Source of the DNA: Ophioceras dolichostomum
Taxonomy: Eukaryota; Ascomycota; Sordariomycetes; Magnaporthales; Ophioceraceae
Assembly (NCBI GenBank): GCA_003049485.1
Contig: PYST01000091.1
Coordinates: 1-64,000, forward strand
Reading direction: 5' to 3'
DNA length: 64,000 nt
How positions within the stretch are numbered: position 1 is the first letter of the stretch; each line of letters starts with the position of its first letter. The notes below the pieces were generated by a model. It was not told the origin of the DNA. It did not search any database and saw only the letters and a program-made list of their open reading frames with translations. Both the position numbers and the translations under genes were made by a program. Below are positions 36,763 to 48,631 of this stretch, piece by piece.

Positions 36763-37654
36763 TGGGCGGGGCGGGGTTGGGAGAGTCCCCGCGGTCTCCC
36801 TAGCATTCGATTTTCGAGGCTTCCTTGCCAGCGATGATATTTTCACATCATTTGTAAGTCCAACCGTGCCGGGTAGCTTCCTCTGACAGACACGTGATGC
36901 GCAGTCCAGAGGACTGGAGGTGGCTAAGTCGCGTTGGAGGGAGATGTGAGACGCGTATGGATGCTCTCTGCTGGAACGAAACGCGAGAACACTTGCCACG
37001 AAATCAGGTGACCGGTCTTCGACTGAAAAATGCCACTCTATTGCGCACGGTCCACTCAGCAATGGCTGTGCCTCCCGCCAGCTGTCGGATGCCTGGTTGC
37101 TGCCTGGGGCAGCACCAATCACCTATTCACCCACTCTCACTTTGACCGCTAGCGTCAGGATCGGGTACGGCCTGACACTGTGCAACCCTTTATGCTAGTG
37201 ACAGTTTCTGCCGCTGAGATTGATGCTTCCCACAGTGGGAATTCACTATGCCTCTGCTTTCGGCGTCAACCCAAAATCTTCTTTCTCCCACTCCAGGCCT
37301 TGCTGGAATCCATCCGTCCACATTCCTTCCCCCCACCAAACCTCACCACTCACTCCCATTCAGTTTTCTTGCGATTGTAAGACTCTTCTCCAAAAGCGTC
37401 CTTTGGGAGTGTCGCCTTTGTTGGAAGCGTTTTCTCTTTCGCGCAATTTCCCCTCTTAAAGAGTCGCGACTCATTTTGCACACTTACACCTACCTCATTT
37501 ATTTTGTCTTCTTCAAACACACCATCGAGCTTCTGAGTGTCTTCCCCCTCCCCGCCTTGCATTCGATCGCCCCAGTTCGCCCTTGGAAAAACAACAAGCA
37601 AAACAACGAGAAAAAAAAAAGGGCTAAGAAACCCTTTCGCGACGATTCTCAACC
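36763..37654. promoter_or_regulatory. Divergent promoter region, POT1 / importin alpha
   Basis: An 892-bp head-to-head spacer. The importin side has a long pyrimidine-rich leader (about 37310-37470) and an A/G run at 37609-37622 before the ATG. An open frame continues upstream of the POT1 ATG to 37122 on the minus strand but lacks family features, so MAPAALPKGF at 36762 is taken as the start. No specific binding site is assigned. Confidence 0.4.
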
Positions 37655-39869
37655 ATGGCCGAACGATACATCCCCGAGCACCGGCGGACGCAGTTCAAGG
37701 CAAAGAACACCTTCAAGCCTGAGGAGCTACGTCGTCGTCGAGAGGAGCAGCAGGTCGAGATTCGGAAGGCCAAGCGGGAGGAAAACCTCGCCAAGCGCAG
37801 GGGCATCGGTACTGGCGACTCGCGGCCAGGTGCCTCGCTCGGCGCTGCTCCCGACAGCGACGATGACACGGCGCCTTCAGAGTCTCAGGTATGGCGTCCT
37901 CATTTCCTTGTTTACATTTTGCTTCGGCTCTTCCCGCCCTCCCTGTTGTTTGTCGTGACTCGCAATGGTTCACCGCCTTCCACACCTTTCTCACATGCGT
38001 TCCCCCCCAAAAAACGAGCCGCACAACGAGGCGTCGTTTGTTGATGTTCTCTGGTTGCGCGGCTGGCCGTTTTTTTCGACCATGATCCACTTGCGCAATG
38101 AGCCCCTCCTTACCAGTCCAGTCACCCACTTTTTGAGCAATCGCCGGCGGACTGTCGAACTGGCTTTAATTTTGCTGGGTTAATTTTTTTGCCTTTTGCC
38201 TCATTACGTCAAACTCAACTTCTGTTGTCATTGGTGTGCACCCGACTTAGCAGCGATACTGACTGGCGATGGCTTTCTCCAGCTCAACGAGGACCTCCCC
38301 CAGATGGTCACGGGCGTGTTCTCGGACTCGATCGACCTCCAGATCCAGGCCACGACCAAGTTCCGGAAGCTGCTCTCCAAGGAGCGTAACCCGCCCATAG
38401 AAGAGGTCATCAAGACCGGTGTCGTCTCGCGCTTCGTCGAGTTCCTCCGCTCGCCGCATACTCTCGTCCAGTTCGAGGCCGCCTGGGCTTTGACTAATAT
38501 CGCCAGCGGTTCTGCGACCCAGACCCAAGTCGTCATCGAGGCCGGCGCTGTTCCCATCTTCGTTGAGCTGCTTGCTAGTCCCGAGCCCGATGTGCGCGAG
38601 CAAGCCGTGTGGGCGCTGGGCAACATCGCCGGCGACAGCCCGCAGTGCCGAGACTATGTCCTCAGCTGTGGCGCCCTCAAGCCCCTTCTCGCCCTTCTTG
38701 GAGACAGCCGGAAGCTTAGTATGCTGCGGAATGCTACGTGGACTCTGAGCAACTTCTGCCGCGGCAAGACCCCCCAGCCCGACTGGGCGACTGTACGTTT
38801 CCTACCAAGCCTTTCCCCTCTCCCCCTTTCTCATCATGTGTCTCAGGTGGAAGGGATGTCCCTCACGTGACAAGAGGGACTCCATCCGCCCGCATCGGCC
38901 TTACGCTAACCCGCCTGTGTATCTCTTGCACCACAGATTGCTCCTGCCCTGCCGGTGCTCGCCAAGCTTGTTTACTCCCTGGACGACGAGGTTTTGATCG
39001 ATGCCTGCTGGGCCATTTCGTATCTGTCAGATGGCTCTAATGATAAAATCCAGGCGGTGATCGAGGCTGGCATCCCGCGCCGGCTGGTCGAGTTGCTGAT
39101 GCACGCCTCGACGTCTGTGCAGACCCCGGCGCTCCGGTCTGTCGGCAACATCGTCACAGGCGATGACGTCCAGACGCAGGTCATCATCAACAGCGGCGCG
39201 CTGCCGTGCTTGCTTTCTCTGCTGGGCTCCAACAAGGATGGCATCCGCAAGGAGGCATGCTGGACCATCTCCAACATCACGGCCGGTAACTCGGGGCAGA
39301 TCCAGGCGGTCATCGACGCCAACATCATCCCGCCGCTGATCCACCTTCTCTCCAACGGCGACCTGAAGACGCGCAAGGAGGCCTGCTGGGCCATCAGCAA
39401 TGCGACGTCTGGAGGGCTGCAGAAGCCCGACCAGATCCGCTACTTGGTGGTTCAGGGCTGCATCAAGCCGCTGTGCGACCTGCTTGGATGCCCGGACAAC
39501 AAGATCATCCAGGTTGCGCTCGATGGGCTCGAGAACATCCTCAAGGTCGGCGATCTCGACAAGCAGGCGGCGGGCGAGGGCGCGGCGGACTCGATCAACC
39601 GGTACGCGCTGTTTATTGAGGAGTGCGGCGGCATGGAGAAGATCCACGACTGCCAGACCAACGCCAACGAGGAGATCTACATGAAGGCCTACAACATCAT
39701 CGAGAAGTATTTCTCCGACGATGACGAGAACGCCGAGGACGCTGCGCCGGCGCAGGGCCAGGGACCCAACGGCACCTTTGGCTTCGGCAACCCCAACGGC
39801 GGCGCCGCCCCCGGCCAGCAGCAGAACCAATTCAGCTTCGCCAATGGTGGCGAGTCCATGGACATGTAA
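37655..39869 (+). CDS. srp1: Importin subunit alpha (karyopherin alpha, Srp1/Kap60)
   Basis: Adaptor that binds classical nuclear localisation signals and bridges cargo to importin beta. Exons are 37655-37888, 38283-38792 and 38937-39869, giving 558 residues, normal for the family. The importin-beta-binding domain is residues about 1-75 (RRTQFK, then the basic stretch ELRRRREEQQVEIRKAKREENLAKRR). Ten armadillo repeats follow, with the Trp/Asn ladder visible as WALTNIASG, WALGNIAGD, WTLSNFCRG, WAISYLSDG, WTISNITAG and WAISNATSG. The acidic EKYFSDDDENAED is in the C-terminus, followed by a Gly/Gln/Asn tail with FGF. Intron 1 is 394 nt, the longest of the confidently assigned coding introns here; intron 2 is 144 nt. 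All joins are phase 0 with GTATGG and GTACGT donors. Confidence 0.96.
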
Positions 39870-41556
39870 AGCACGAACCTGTGCTGCTTGCTTTCGCTGC
39901 CCAACCCGACTTGACTGCCCTCCCTACTGCGCATTGAACCCGGGAGAGCCGAAGAGATCGAGGACCAGTCCTTTCGAGTCTCAGACTAGGTGCTCTGCGA
40001 TTGCCCCCCCTCCCCTTCCCAATGGATTATCACACGACACTGCACAGCTCACACCTCGCAGGGTGAACCGACTGACTAGCCCAATTTCTCTCCATCCTTT
40101 GACACTCCCCCCATCACATCCATATCACACCAACACCCAATCCTCACCCACCCCCCACGGCGTTCGCATTTATTCTTTCCTTTTGCTTTTGCTTTCTCGG
40201 CCAGTCGGAAGACCGCAGCGGTCGCGAAGAGGTATTTTACAGGCCGTATGGTAGCTTGATAGCTCCAGCCTGATAACCAAGCACGGGGGAGAGAGGAAGT
40301 ACACGGTGGAGAAGATAATACGCAGGGGACGCGAGGAGATGAATACCAAAGGGTCTGAATGGTAGCTTTATAGCTCCAACCCTAAATATCTATGTACCCC
40401 TGTCCGCGATAAGATGTGGTCGCGGACCAAAACCCCGGCGCCGGACTGCTATTGCGGATGGGAGAGGTTCTCGGTCTGAATTGCCACCGCGCCTGCAAGC
40501 CAGGCCGAGCCCAGCCAAATCACGCCTCCCGGGGCACCGAAGCCCTCACGATCCAACGATGATGGCGACATGTGACGAGCGGCGGCAGCCGAGGAGCCGG
40601 CCGTTCGGAGTCATTACGCGGATCGGTGGGCTCTCGAGGCTCTCGAATGGGCACGCCCTGGGTGGGCAGGCAGGCCGGGAAGCGATGCGCAGGCCAGTCC
40701 GCAAAATGCAGCACCGGTACGCGCGGTGGAGAGAAATAGGACGGTGGAGAAACAACACGGGGAGTATTGTCATTGCTAGTGCGTGACAACTCATAACTAC
40801 CCCTTCCCTACCCCCTTTAAGAGGGGCTGTTATGTGATGGTGGTTTGGTTGGTTGAGCAGGCGCTCCGAGAGAGTTGTGTCAGCTTAACTTCTCTACCTA
40901 TCTATCCTTTGGCCCCTACCCAAACAACATATGGCGAAATCCTCGACCTTGAGCAAGCCACACATCAGAAGGCCAAGTGGTCTCGTGGCAGGAATCCTGT
41001 GTCTTTGAGATAGTAACCAAATCCCTATATGACACGTACGTAGTTCGTAGTTGAAAGTCTCCTGATGAAACAAACGAGGACAGGATGCTGTGACATGGCC
41101 GTGATGAGCCCCCCCCCCCCCCCCCCNNNNNNNNNNNNNNNNNNNNNNCCCCCCCCCCCCATATCTTTTCCCTTATTGGTTCCCTTTCGCAATGCATAAA
41201 CCACTACACTAAAGAGAAGCTACACCATGATTTGTGCTTTTCATAAATTGTCGTCTATAATTTTGTCTATGATCCGCTGCCTACATACCCAACTAATTGT
41301 ACCTAGACGGGGTCATGTAGGTACTTTCCACCTGTCTCGCCCCGCGCTGAGTAGGCCGCTCAACCCGACCTGCTTGAGAACACATAATGCATGACGCATA
41401 TCGCTTGAGGATGAAGGGTGAAAGAAGAAACCACTGCCTGCCAAGCCAGAAAGACGGTCACGCAGACACTCCCTATCAACGTACCTAACTAAACATATTC
41501 ATGGGTAGGTAGGTATGATTACATATAGACCCATAAAAACGCGAGTAGGCTCCTTT
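39870..41556. other. Intergenic region with assembly gap
   Basis: A 1.7-kb spacer between importin alpha and the 3' end of the helicase gene (convergent). It contains the importin 3' UTR, a near-repeat of TATGGTAGCTTGATAGCTCCAGCC (40247) and ATGGTAGCTTTATAGCTCCAACC (40359) about 110 bp apart, and the gap flanked by C runs. No gene is supported. Confidence 0.45.
41127..41148. other. Assembly gap (22 N) within a poly-C run
   Basis: Twenty-two N residues lie between about 18 C on the left (41109-41126) and 12 C on the right (41149-41160). The true length of the C tract, or of what lies inside it, is unknown. Confidence 0.99.
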
Positions 41557-44500
41557 TTACGCATCCATCCCATCAAACTCTATCAGCTTCGTCACGGCCT
41601 TGATGACGTCGTCGCCGACGACGTCCGTGGACGGATTGTCGACCTTGAGAGCGATCAGGTCGTCGACCATGCCGCGGAGGCGCGAGATCAGCACGCCGAT
41701 GCGGGCCCAACCGCGCAGGCGCAGCCAGCCGTCGACGACGAGGCCGCGTCCGAGCGTGTCCAGCTCGATGGAGCCGGCGAAGAGAAGGAGGGTGTATGCG
41801 TTGAATGCTAGGTTGCAGGTTTTGGGGGGGAAACATTTAGTGTCAGTCGGAGTAATTCAAAGAAAGGTCGAAATAGACGCGGGAGAGAGAGAGAGAGAGT
41901 AAACTGCTTAAGCAAGAGAACCACTAGAACCGGAACATGTACTTACGGGTCAGATCGCGTATATAAGTCTTTGTAGACTCGATGATGGAGAAGTACGAAA
42001 TGAACGCCACAGTGCTCGGGAACGACTGGCACTCGAACAGCGTGCTGGACGGGTGGACGAAGGCCCGGCCGTGGGCCTGGGTGAAGAACTTGTGCGCGAA
42101 GGCGTCCGGCTCGCGCTCGACGGCGCCGGACACGGACGAGGTGAACTTTTTCTCCGGGAACTGGATGCGCGCTATCTGCGGCGCGAAGGCCGACGCCGTG
42201 AGCGCCCGCAGCAGGGAGAGGTTGCCGCTGTTGGCGTTGTGGTGGTGGTGGCTTACTGAGGACGAGGAGGAGGATGAGGATGAGGCGGTGGAGAAGGAAT
42301 AACCCGGGGCGACGATGCCCATCTCCTCCAGCGCCGCGCACAGCTGCGTCCGCGCCGAGGCCATCTCGGACAAGGCCTGGTGCGAGAGCCAGTTGTTGTC
42401 GCAGAAGGCGCGCACCTGCCGGTGCGGCGCGCCGGTCTGCACGAGCTCGTCCCACCTCTGAAATGCGCGCAGGTCCGTCAGCAGGTCACCGTCCCCCGGG
42501 CCGCCGCCGGGGCAGAAGCGCAGGCGCGCGTCCTTGGCCGCGCGCCGCTTCTCGACCGGCGGGTTGACGAAGGCGCCCCTTCCCGACCCGCTCAGCACGG
42601 CGGCCATGGAGACGCAGTCGTCGAGGCAGCCGAAGACCGCGCCGTAGACCATCAGCTTGCCGCAGCGCAGGTCGGCGGGGATGGCGGCCAGGATGCGGCC
42701 GAGCGACGTCAGCTCGCCCCCGTCCATGCAGCCCATGCGGCCCAGTAAGGTTAGCGCCCCCTCCACGGCGGTGGCCTCGGGCGGGGTCGGGGCGCGCGCG
42801 AGGAAGCCGCGCACGTTGGCGATTCCCATGGCGCGCACCGACAGGCACAGCTGCTCGAGCGGCACGCGGCGGATCTCCGGCTCGGGCCGCTCGGCCATGC
42901 TGTCCTCGAGCGCGCGCGTGAAGAGCTTGAAGCACTCGCCCTCGCGGACGCGGCCGGCGCGGCCCCGGCGCTGCTTGCAGGCGGCGCGGGACGCGAAGGT
43001 CTCGCCGAACCGCTGCATGTTGGCCGCGGCGTCGTAGCTGACCTCCTTGACCTTGCCGGTGTCGATGACGACGACGATGTCGTCGATGGTGATGGACGTC
43101 TCGGCCACGTTGGTCGCCACCACGACCTTGCGCTTGCCGGGCGGCGGCTTGGCGAACACCTTGCGCTGCTCCTTGGTCTCAAGCGAGGCGTGGAGGGGCA
43201 GCGGGTGGAGGGCGGAGGAGGCGGCCCGGATGCCGGCGCAGGCGCGGTTAATCTCGGCCACGCCGGGGAGGAAGATGAGGATGCCGCCCGCGAGCTTCCT
43301 GGAGGCGAGGTCCTCGTCGACGGCGGCCGTGGTGGCGACGAGGAGGTCGTAGTTGATCCTCGCGCCGATGCCCTGAATCACCTTGGCCACGGGGTCGGCC
43401 ACGTCGGCGCGCACCGCGTCGACGCCGAACTCGGTCATGCGGATCACGTCGTCGAGGTAGTAGTCGGTCACGGGGAACGTGCGGCCGGCGATCTCGACGG
43501 AGCCGACGCTGAGCCCGTCGGCCCTGAAGTACGAGGCGAAGCTGGCCGAGTCCAGCGTGGCGCTCATCAGGACGAGCTTCAGGTCGCGGCGGATGCGCAG
43601 CACGTCGCGCAGGATGCACAGCAGGAAGTCGGTGTCCAGGCTGCGCTCGTGCACCTCGTCGATCACCACGTGGCTGACGTCGGCCAGCGACGCCACCACG
43701 TCCTCGAGGCGCCCGCCCTGGCCCTGCAGTCGCCGCAGGAGGACACCCGTGGTCACAAACGTGATGCGCGTCTTGCCGTGGCTGACGCGGCTCTCCCCGC
43801 GGATCGAGTAGCCCACCTCGCCGCCCACGCCGCCGGGACAGCAGCGCTCCTCGCTCACGCGGTCTGCGAGCCCCAGCGCCGAGATACGCCGCGGCTGCGT
43901 GACGATCATGTTGGCCGCGTGACCCAGGCCCCGGCTGTACATGTCGTCGAGCAGGAACTGCACCGACTGCGTCGACTTCCCCGAGCCTGTCTCGCCCGAG
44001 ATGATGGTGACTTGGTGGTCCTTGACCGTCTGCACCACCATCGCCCGCATTTTCCATGCGGGCAGATTCTCCCGCTGCGCGAGCATCTTCTTGTACTCGG
44101 GCGTCTGCTGGCGCCGCTTCCACTCCTCTTTGCTCGCCTCGTCCGGATTCCAACTGATGGGCCGGGGCACGCGCTGCGCCCTGCGGCGGCGAGCTCGGTA
44201 TGGAGCAGACGACGACGACGGCTTCTCCTCGGACGCTGCCGACGCGACCGCCGCGATGTCCCGGAGCAAGCCCGGCCGCTCGATTATGTCGTTGATGCAC
44301 TCCTGGATCCATGAGATGACGTAGTAGATCTTCGCCTCCTGGCCGTGAAGGGACTCATCGATGTAGGCGAGCATCCGGCGGATGATGCTGAGCTTGATGT
44401 AGGCGGGCAGGCCGGCCACAACTCTGAGGATGAGCTGTGATGGGTAGTGTGGCGACCTGCGGACCTGGATGGCCGCCTCGATGTCCGAGTTTGAGCCGTT

Positions 44501-46134
44501 CCGGACTGCTGTGAGCCTGATCTCGCAGACGTCTGGGCTTGGCTGGCTGAACTGGTCGCCGAGCCCGGACGCTAGGCTTTCCATCTCCTCGGCCCAGACT
44601 TCGTCCGGATTCCTCCACGAATCTGGAGTGTCGTCTCCATCTTCACCGGAGGCTTTGTCGCCGCCGTTTCCAGTACCATTGTCACTGCCGCTGCTGGCTA
44701 GGAGCAGTCGTTGCAACTCTTCGCTGGCCTTCCCCTCATCTCCACCGCTCGCGTCGAAGACCTTCTTGCAGAGCTCGGTCGAGTACCCCGACTGCGCGAG
44801 TCTCTTGATGGCACCGTCTCGCCTCAGGTCCGTGGCCCCCACAGAGACTCCTGCTGAGTAGCTCTCGGGGAGCGCCCAGAGAGGGAGGTCGTCCTCGGGC
44901 ACGTGGATGAGGAGCCACTCGAGGGTTTCCTCTTGGTCCTTGCACTCCTCGACGGCCTCCTCGACGTGGCTCTGGCGGAATCCGAACCCCGTCAGCGCTT
45001 TGACAACGGCGGCCTTCTGCGCCGCGTCCAGTACGACGCCATTAGGGTTCCAAATGCACTTCCGCCGCAGGAGGTCTTCCAGCAGCGCCCGCGTCTTGAC
45101 ACCCATCTCGATCTTTGGTGCCTTATCCCAGAATCTCATCAGGTTATGGCCGCCCCCGCCTCCTCCACCACCTCCTCCGCTTCCTCCACCGGCTCCGCCT
45201 TTTGGTCCCGTCAAGCTGCTACGCAGCACGAGCCCCGCCGCGCCAGGCAAGGTGGCAGCTTTCTCCCGCGCGGCCTGTTGGTCCGCCCGAAGCTTCTCCT
45301 TGGCCGCCTTGGCCTCCTCCCTCTCGCGAAGAGCCGTGAAGGGGTCGGCGTCGTACATCCACGCCTTGCCGTCCTTGACGTCCTGCTTCTTCAGGGCCTC
45401 GAAGTCTTCCCTCCACAGCGAGCGGTAGTCTGGCGGAAGCGTCATGTGGAGGTTCTTCATGCTGCAGACCCGGAACAGCGCGTACGTGGCCGCGAAGTGC
45501 TTTGCCTCCAGGGCCGTCTCCTTGTACGCCAGGTGCACATGGCTGGGAGGCAGCTTGAACGGCTCCAGCTTCGTGAGCTCCCTGGTCTTCGGGTTCCGGG
45601 CGCTGAGGCGGACGAAGACGGAAAATCCCTCTTTGGTTTTCCGCTGATGCCGTGAAGCCGAGGGAGAGAGTCAGACAGACAAACAGTCAGACAGACACGG
45701 TGGATGATGCATTAAGAAAATAGTCTCTTCTGATATAAATGATACAGCGCGGAGAGTTAGGCTTGGCGCTTGGAGAGCGAGCTTACAGTTTCGTAGTCTG
45801 GCTTCTCCCACTTCTGCTTCTGGCAATGCTCCGAGAGCAAGTTCACCGGAAGCTTCCCGGTCCACGAAGCTCCTCCAATGATCTGCTTGACCGTTGGCTT
45901 CGGCGGCCCCTCTGCCGGTTCGGCCGAACTGTTGGTGCCGTTGTTGTCGTTCTTGCCGCCGGCCGAAGACGAGCCCCCTTTCCTACCCTTGCCCCCTCCC
46001 TCCTTATCGGAGTTGGTGAAAACTATGAAGTCATCCTCTGCGGGTTTCTTGGGCGGCGGCGGCTTGGACGACGACTTGGACGACGCCCCAGCCCCATTCG
46101 AGCTATTGCCCTTATCCTTGCCTTTCTTGACCAT
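41557..46134 (-). CDS. DEAH-box RNA helicase, DHX57/YLR419W type
   Basis: Predicted RNA-dependent ATPase of 1431 residues. Exons are 46134-45787, 45643-41947 and 41807-41557; donors GTAAGC and GTAAGT, acceptors ATCAG and CCTAG. Splicing joins KPDYET to RKTKEGFSVFVRLSARN and RDLT to PFNAYTLLLFAGS. N-terminal features are a Lys/Gly-rich start, a long Gly run, a UBA-like segment (AVVKALTGFGFRQSHVEEAV) and an RWD-like segment (VWAEEMESLAS). Helicase motifs are GETGSGKST (about 664), TQPRRISA, DEVHERS (about 777; Val replaces the Ala of DEAH), MSATL, TNVAETSITI (about 958) and QRRGRAGR (about 1006). HA2 and OB-fold domains follow, and the terminal exon completes the OB domain (GSIELDTLGRGLVVDGWLRLRGWARIGVLISRLRGM). 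Role likely in translation or RNA surveillance (inference). Confidence 0.88.
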
Positions 46135-47278
46135 CTTCAGGGTCACAGAGAGGTGCCCTTCTGTGGGCGGTCGCGCTCAAGCTCGTGCAGGTTCAAGGCT
46201 CAGATGTCAGGCTCGGGGGATTCAGGGGGCGGGGAAGCGCTCTCAGGCAAAACGGTACCGGCCAGTGCATGTACAAAAAAACATAAAAAACGAACCCGAC
46301 CAAAAGTTTTCCCACCATTTGGAGTGGATACTTCTAGCAATGTTACGAACTAGGTATGTAGGTTAGGTACCTACTTTAGGTAGTTGACTTACGGAATTCA
46401 AGTCAAAAGGTATTTTCTTTGCTCTGACTTTCCATGTGGCCGATATATCTAATTTTCAGCTAACGAGGGATCCCGTGAGTCGTAAGCTGTGAGTTGTGAG
46501 CTGTAAGCAGGCTTGTCCATGCTCAGTGATGGGGATGGGGCGGTACCTGCGAGCCTGCCTCACGGGTTCTGCCTTCTGCGTTGGTGCGAAGTACACTCCA
46601 ACGATTGCTCTTGCCACAGAACAGACGGATCCCTCCGCAGATTGAATTTCGCCAGGCCACGCAGCACCAATCAGTGGCACGTGCGTCACACCCTCTGCAT
46701 TGCACGGACAGTGAAGGGACAGAGACGCCCCACTCCGGGGATGGTTTATTTACTTGCAGGGTCCCCCTTGAACGAGTGAACGAACCCATATTCCGTGCTG
46801 AAAGTTGTACCGACGTGTAGCAGACTGGGCACCTCTGCAAACTTTTTTGCTTTTCCGTCTCTTTGTTCTCTCTCTGTCCGTTCCGTCACTGGCATTTCCA
46901 AACGAAACTTGTTCGTCTCAGACTCAACTCGCCTCACCTCGCCTAATAAACCCCCACTGAGCCATAGAGGGGCGCTGCATACCATTCAATCACATTGAGT
47001 ACCTCGCTTTGGAAGTCAAACCCACTATTCCGTTACGGGTCACCCCCGAAAAAGAATTATCCAGGCCCCATATTGATCGAGTCGCGTCAGTACTTGCCGT
47101 GGTCACTGTTGTGATGCCGATACGGTCGGGCGGCGCGACAAGATTTCCGTTACTGGACCACGGACGGAGCGCCAGCAGCCAGGCGCCATTACGTCGTCGT
47201 TGACGTAAAACACCTTCCCAGACTTTGCGATACAGACGCGACGAAGACGCTGCCAACTGCCAACCACGAGTTAGCCCA
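46135..47278. promoter_or_regulatory. Divergent intergenic region, helicase / orphan AT-hook protein
   Basis: A 1.1-kb head-to-head spacer. It includes tandem copies of GTGAGTCGTAAGCTGTGAGTTGTGAGCTGTAAGC-like sequence near 46474-46509 and short antisense open frames without family features. It presumably contains both promoters. Confidence 0.4.
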
Positions 47279-48631
47279 ATGTCGGCCTTCGGCCTCACTT
47301 TGCCGACGCCTCTGAACGTCCACAAGCCCTCGGCGTCCGCAGCGGAGGGGGCTCTTAAACGCCAAGACCCCGAGTCGGACAGTTCGCCCGTAACAAGTGA
47401 CTACGAGAGCGTTTCGGACGCCAACGGCCTTGCTGCCATCGCCAGAGCGACCGCGGCGCTGGACAATTTACGCCCTTCAGGTGCGCATGCGTATGCGGTT
47501 GCTGCGGCGTCGGCCGATTCGTCTTCAGCAAATGACGACCACGAAGCCGTCCTGCAGCTGCAGCTGCACCAGGAGCATTCGAATCAAAATGCCAAAGACT
47601 ATGCACGCGACAGCTCGGCGGCAACACCTGCTATTGGGCAGACTGATGGGACGGACGACGACAGAAGCCCGAACTTAGCACCTCAAGACGCGGTCGCCGA
47701 CGGCCATGGCCATGGCCATGGCGAGCAGGCGAAAGCCGATAGGGCAGGAGGCAGTGATGACGGCGATGGTGACACAGAAACCTCAGCTAACGGCGCCAAC
47801 CTGCCCTCCTCGTCCTCAGCGCCGCAGAGGCAACACTCCTCCCACAAGTTCCAGTACGACGTCGACAAGCTATACCTATCCAGCGCAGATGACGAAGCCG
47901 CGTGGGTGGCGCAGGCCGAGGCCATCGCCCTCGCGTCGAACTGCTTGACGGAGTTGACCCAGAAATTCGACTTCAAGAGCTTCCCCCGCGACGGCACCGT
48001 CATGGCCCTCGTGTGCAGCGCCAGGTTCACGACCGCCTGGAAGATCCTCGAGGAGACGATATCGGGGCCCGTGTGGGCCATGATGCGCGTCTACGGCCTG
48101 CAGGGCCACTACAAGTCGCACATGCTCCCCTGCGACGTCTACGGCTTCGCCAGGTGGGCCGCCGGCCGCATGCGCACCGCAGGCACCGCCGAGCAGCCCC
48201 GGGACGAGCGCATGGCCATGGTGCGCGAGATGCTCGAGACACAGTCCATCTTCTACCCGAGCCCTCGCTGCTACCAGGACGGCGTCGCCTGGATCCGTAT
48301 GAGGCTCCACGCCCTGGTCTTGCTGGGCGACTACGAGGTCGCCGCCGCGATATACAACCCCCTGCCCTCCTGGGCGCCCCGCCCTCCCTCCGGAGCGGCG
48401 CCCGCGAGCCAGCCCGCCGTGTTACAGCCAGCGGCGCCTCCTCGGCAGTACGTATCCGCTTATCCGCCGGTGCCCTCGCCGAACAACGCCGCTCCTACCC
48501 CGCCCGCCCTCACGGACGTCGCCGCCGCTGCTGTCCGTCGCTCGGAGCAGAGGTTCTATCCCCCTCGGCCTAAGCCCATCGAGGAACCGCCCCTGAAGCG
48601 GAAGCGGGGTAGGCCCCCGCAACAGTATTGA
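47279..48631 (+). CDS. Uncharacterised protein with C-terminal AT-hook
   Basis: Single-exon protein of 450 residues. The ATG at 47279 opens MSAFGLTLPTPLNVHKPSAS; the longer open frame upstream starts with TTG. Residues 1-200 are low complexity, with Ser/Asp/Ala runs, a Leu/Gln/His stretch and a GHGHGHG motif. A folded-looking domain runs from about HKFQYDVDKLYLSS to LLGDYEVAAAIYNPLPSW (about 190-365). It contains KFDFKSFPRDGTVMALVCSARFTTAWKILEE-type helices, with conserved-looking Trp residues and two Cys. A Pro/Ala-rich linker and the basic KRKRGRPPQQY end the protein; RGRPP is an AT-hook core, suggesting binding in the minor groove of AT-rich DNA. I do not recognise the central domain. Compositional shift between the disordered and globular parts, and the lack of stops over 1.35 kb, support a real gene. 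Confidence 0.72.
   Translation: MSAFGLTLPTPLNVHKPSASAAEGALKRQDPESDSSPVTSDYESVSDANGLAAIARATAALDNLRPSGAHAYAVAAASADSSSANDDHEAVLQLQLHQEHSNQNAKDYARDSSAATPAIGQTDGTDDDRSPNLAPQDAVADGHGHGHGEQAKADRAGGSDDGDGDTETSANGANLPSSSSAPQRQHSSHKFQYDVDKLYLSSADDEAAWVAQAEAIALASNCLTELTQKFDFKSFPRDGTVMALVCSARFTTAWKILEETISGPVWAMMRVYGLQGHYKSHMLPCDVYGFARWAAGRMRTAGTAEQPRDERMAMVREMLETQSIFYPSPRCYQDGVAWIRMRLHALVLLGDYEVAAAIYNPLPSWAPRPPSGAAPASQPAVLQPAAPPRQYVSAYPPVPSPNNAAPTPPALTDVAAAAVRRSEQRFYPPRPKPIEEPPLKRKRGRPPQQY

Noticed and set aside
43190..44314. 374-codon plus-strand and a 354-codon minus-strand frame overlapping the helicase
   Set aside because: Both are out-of-frame shadows of helicase motifs; they have repetitive Ala/Gly/Val/Arg content and no domain.
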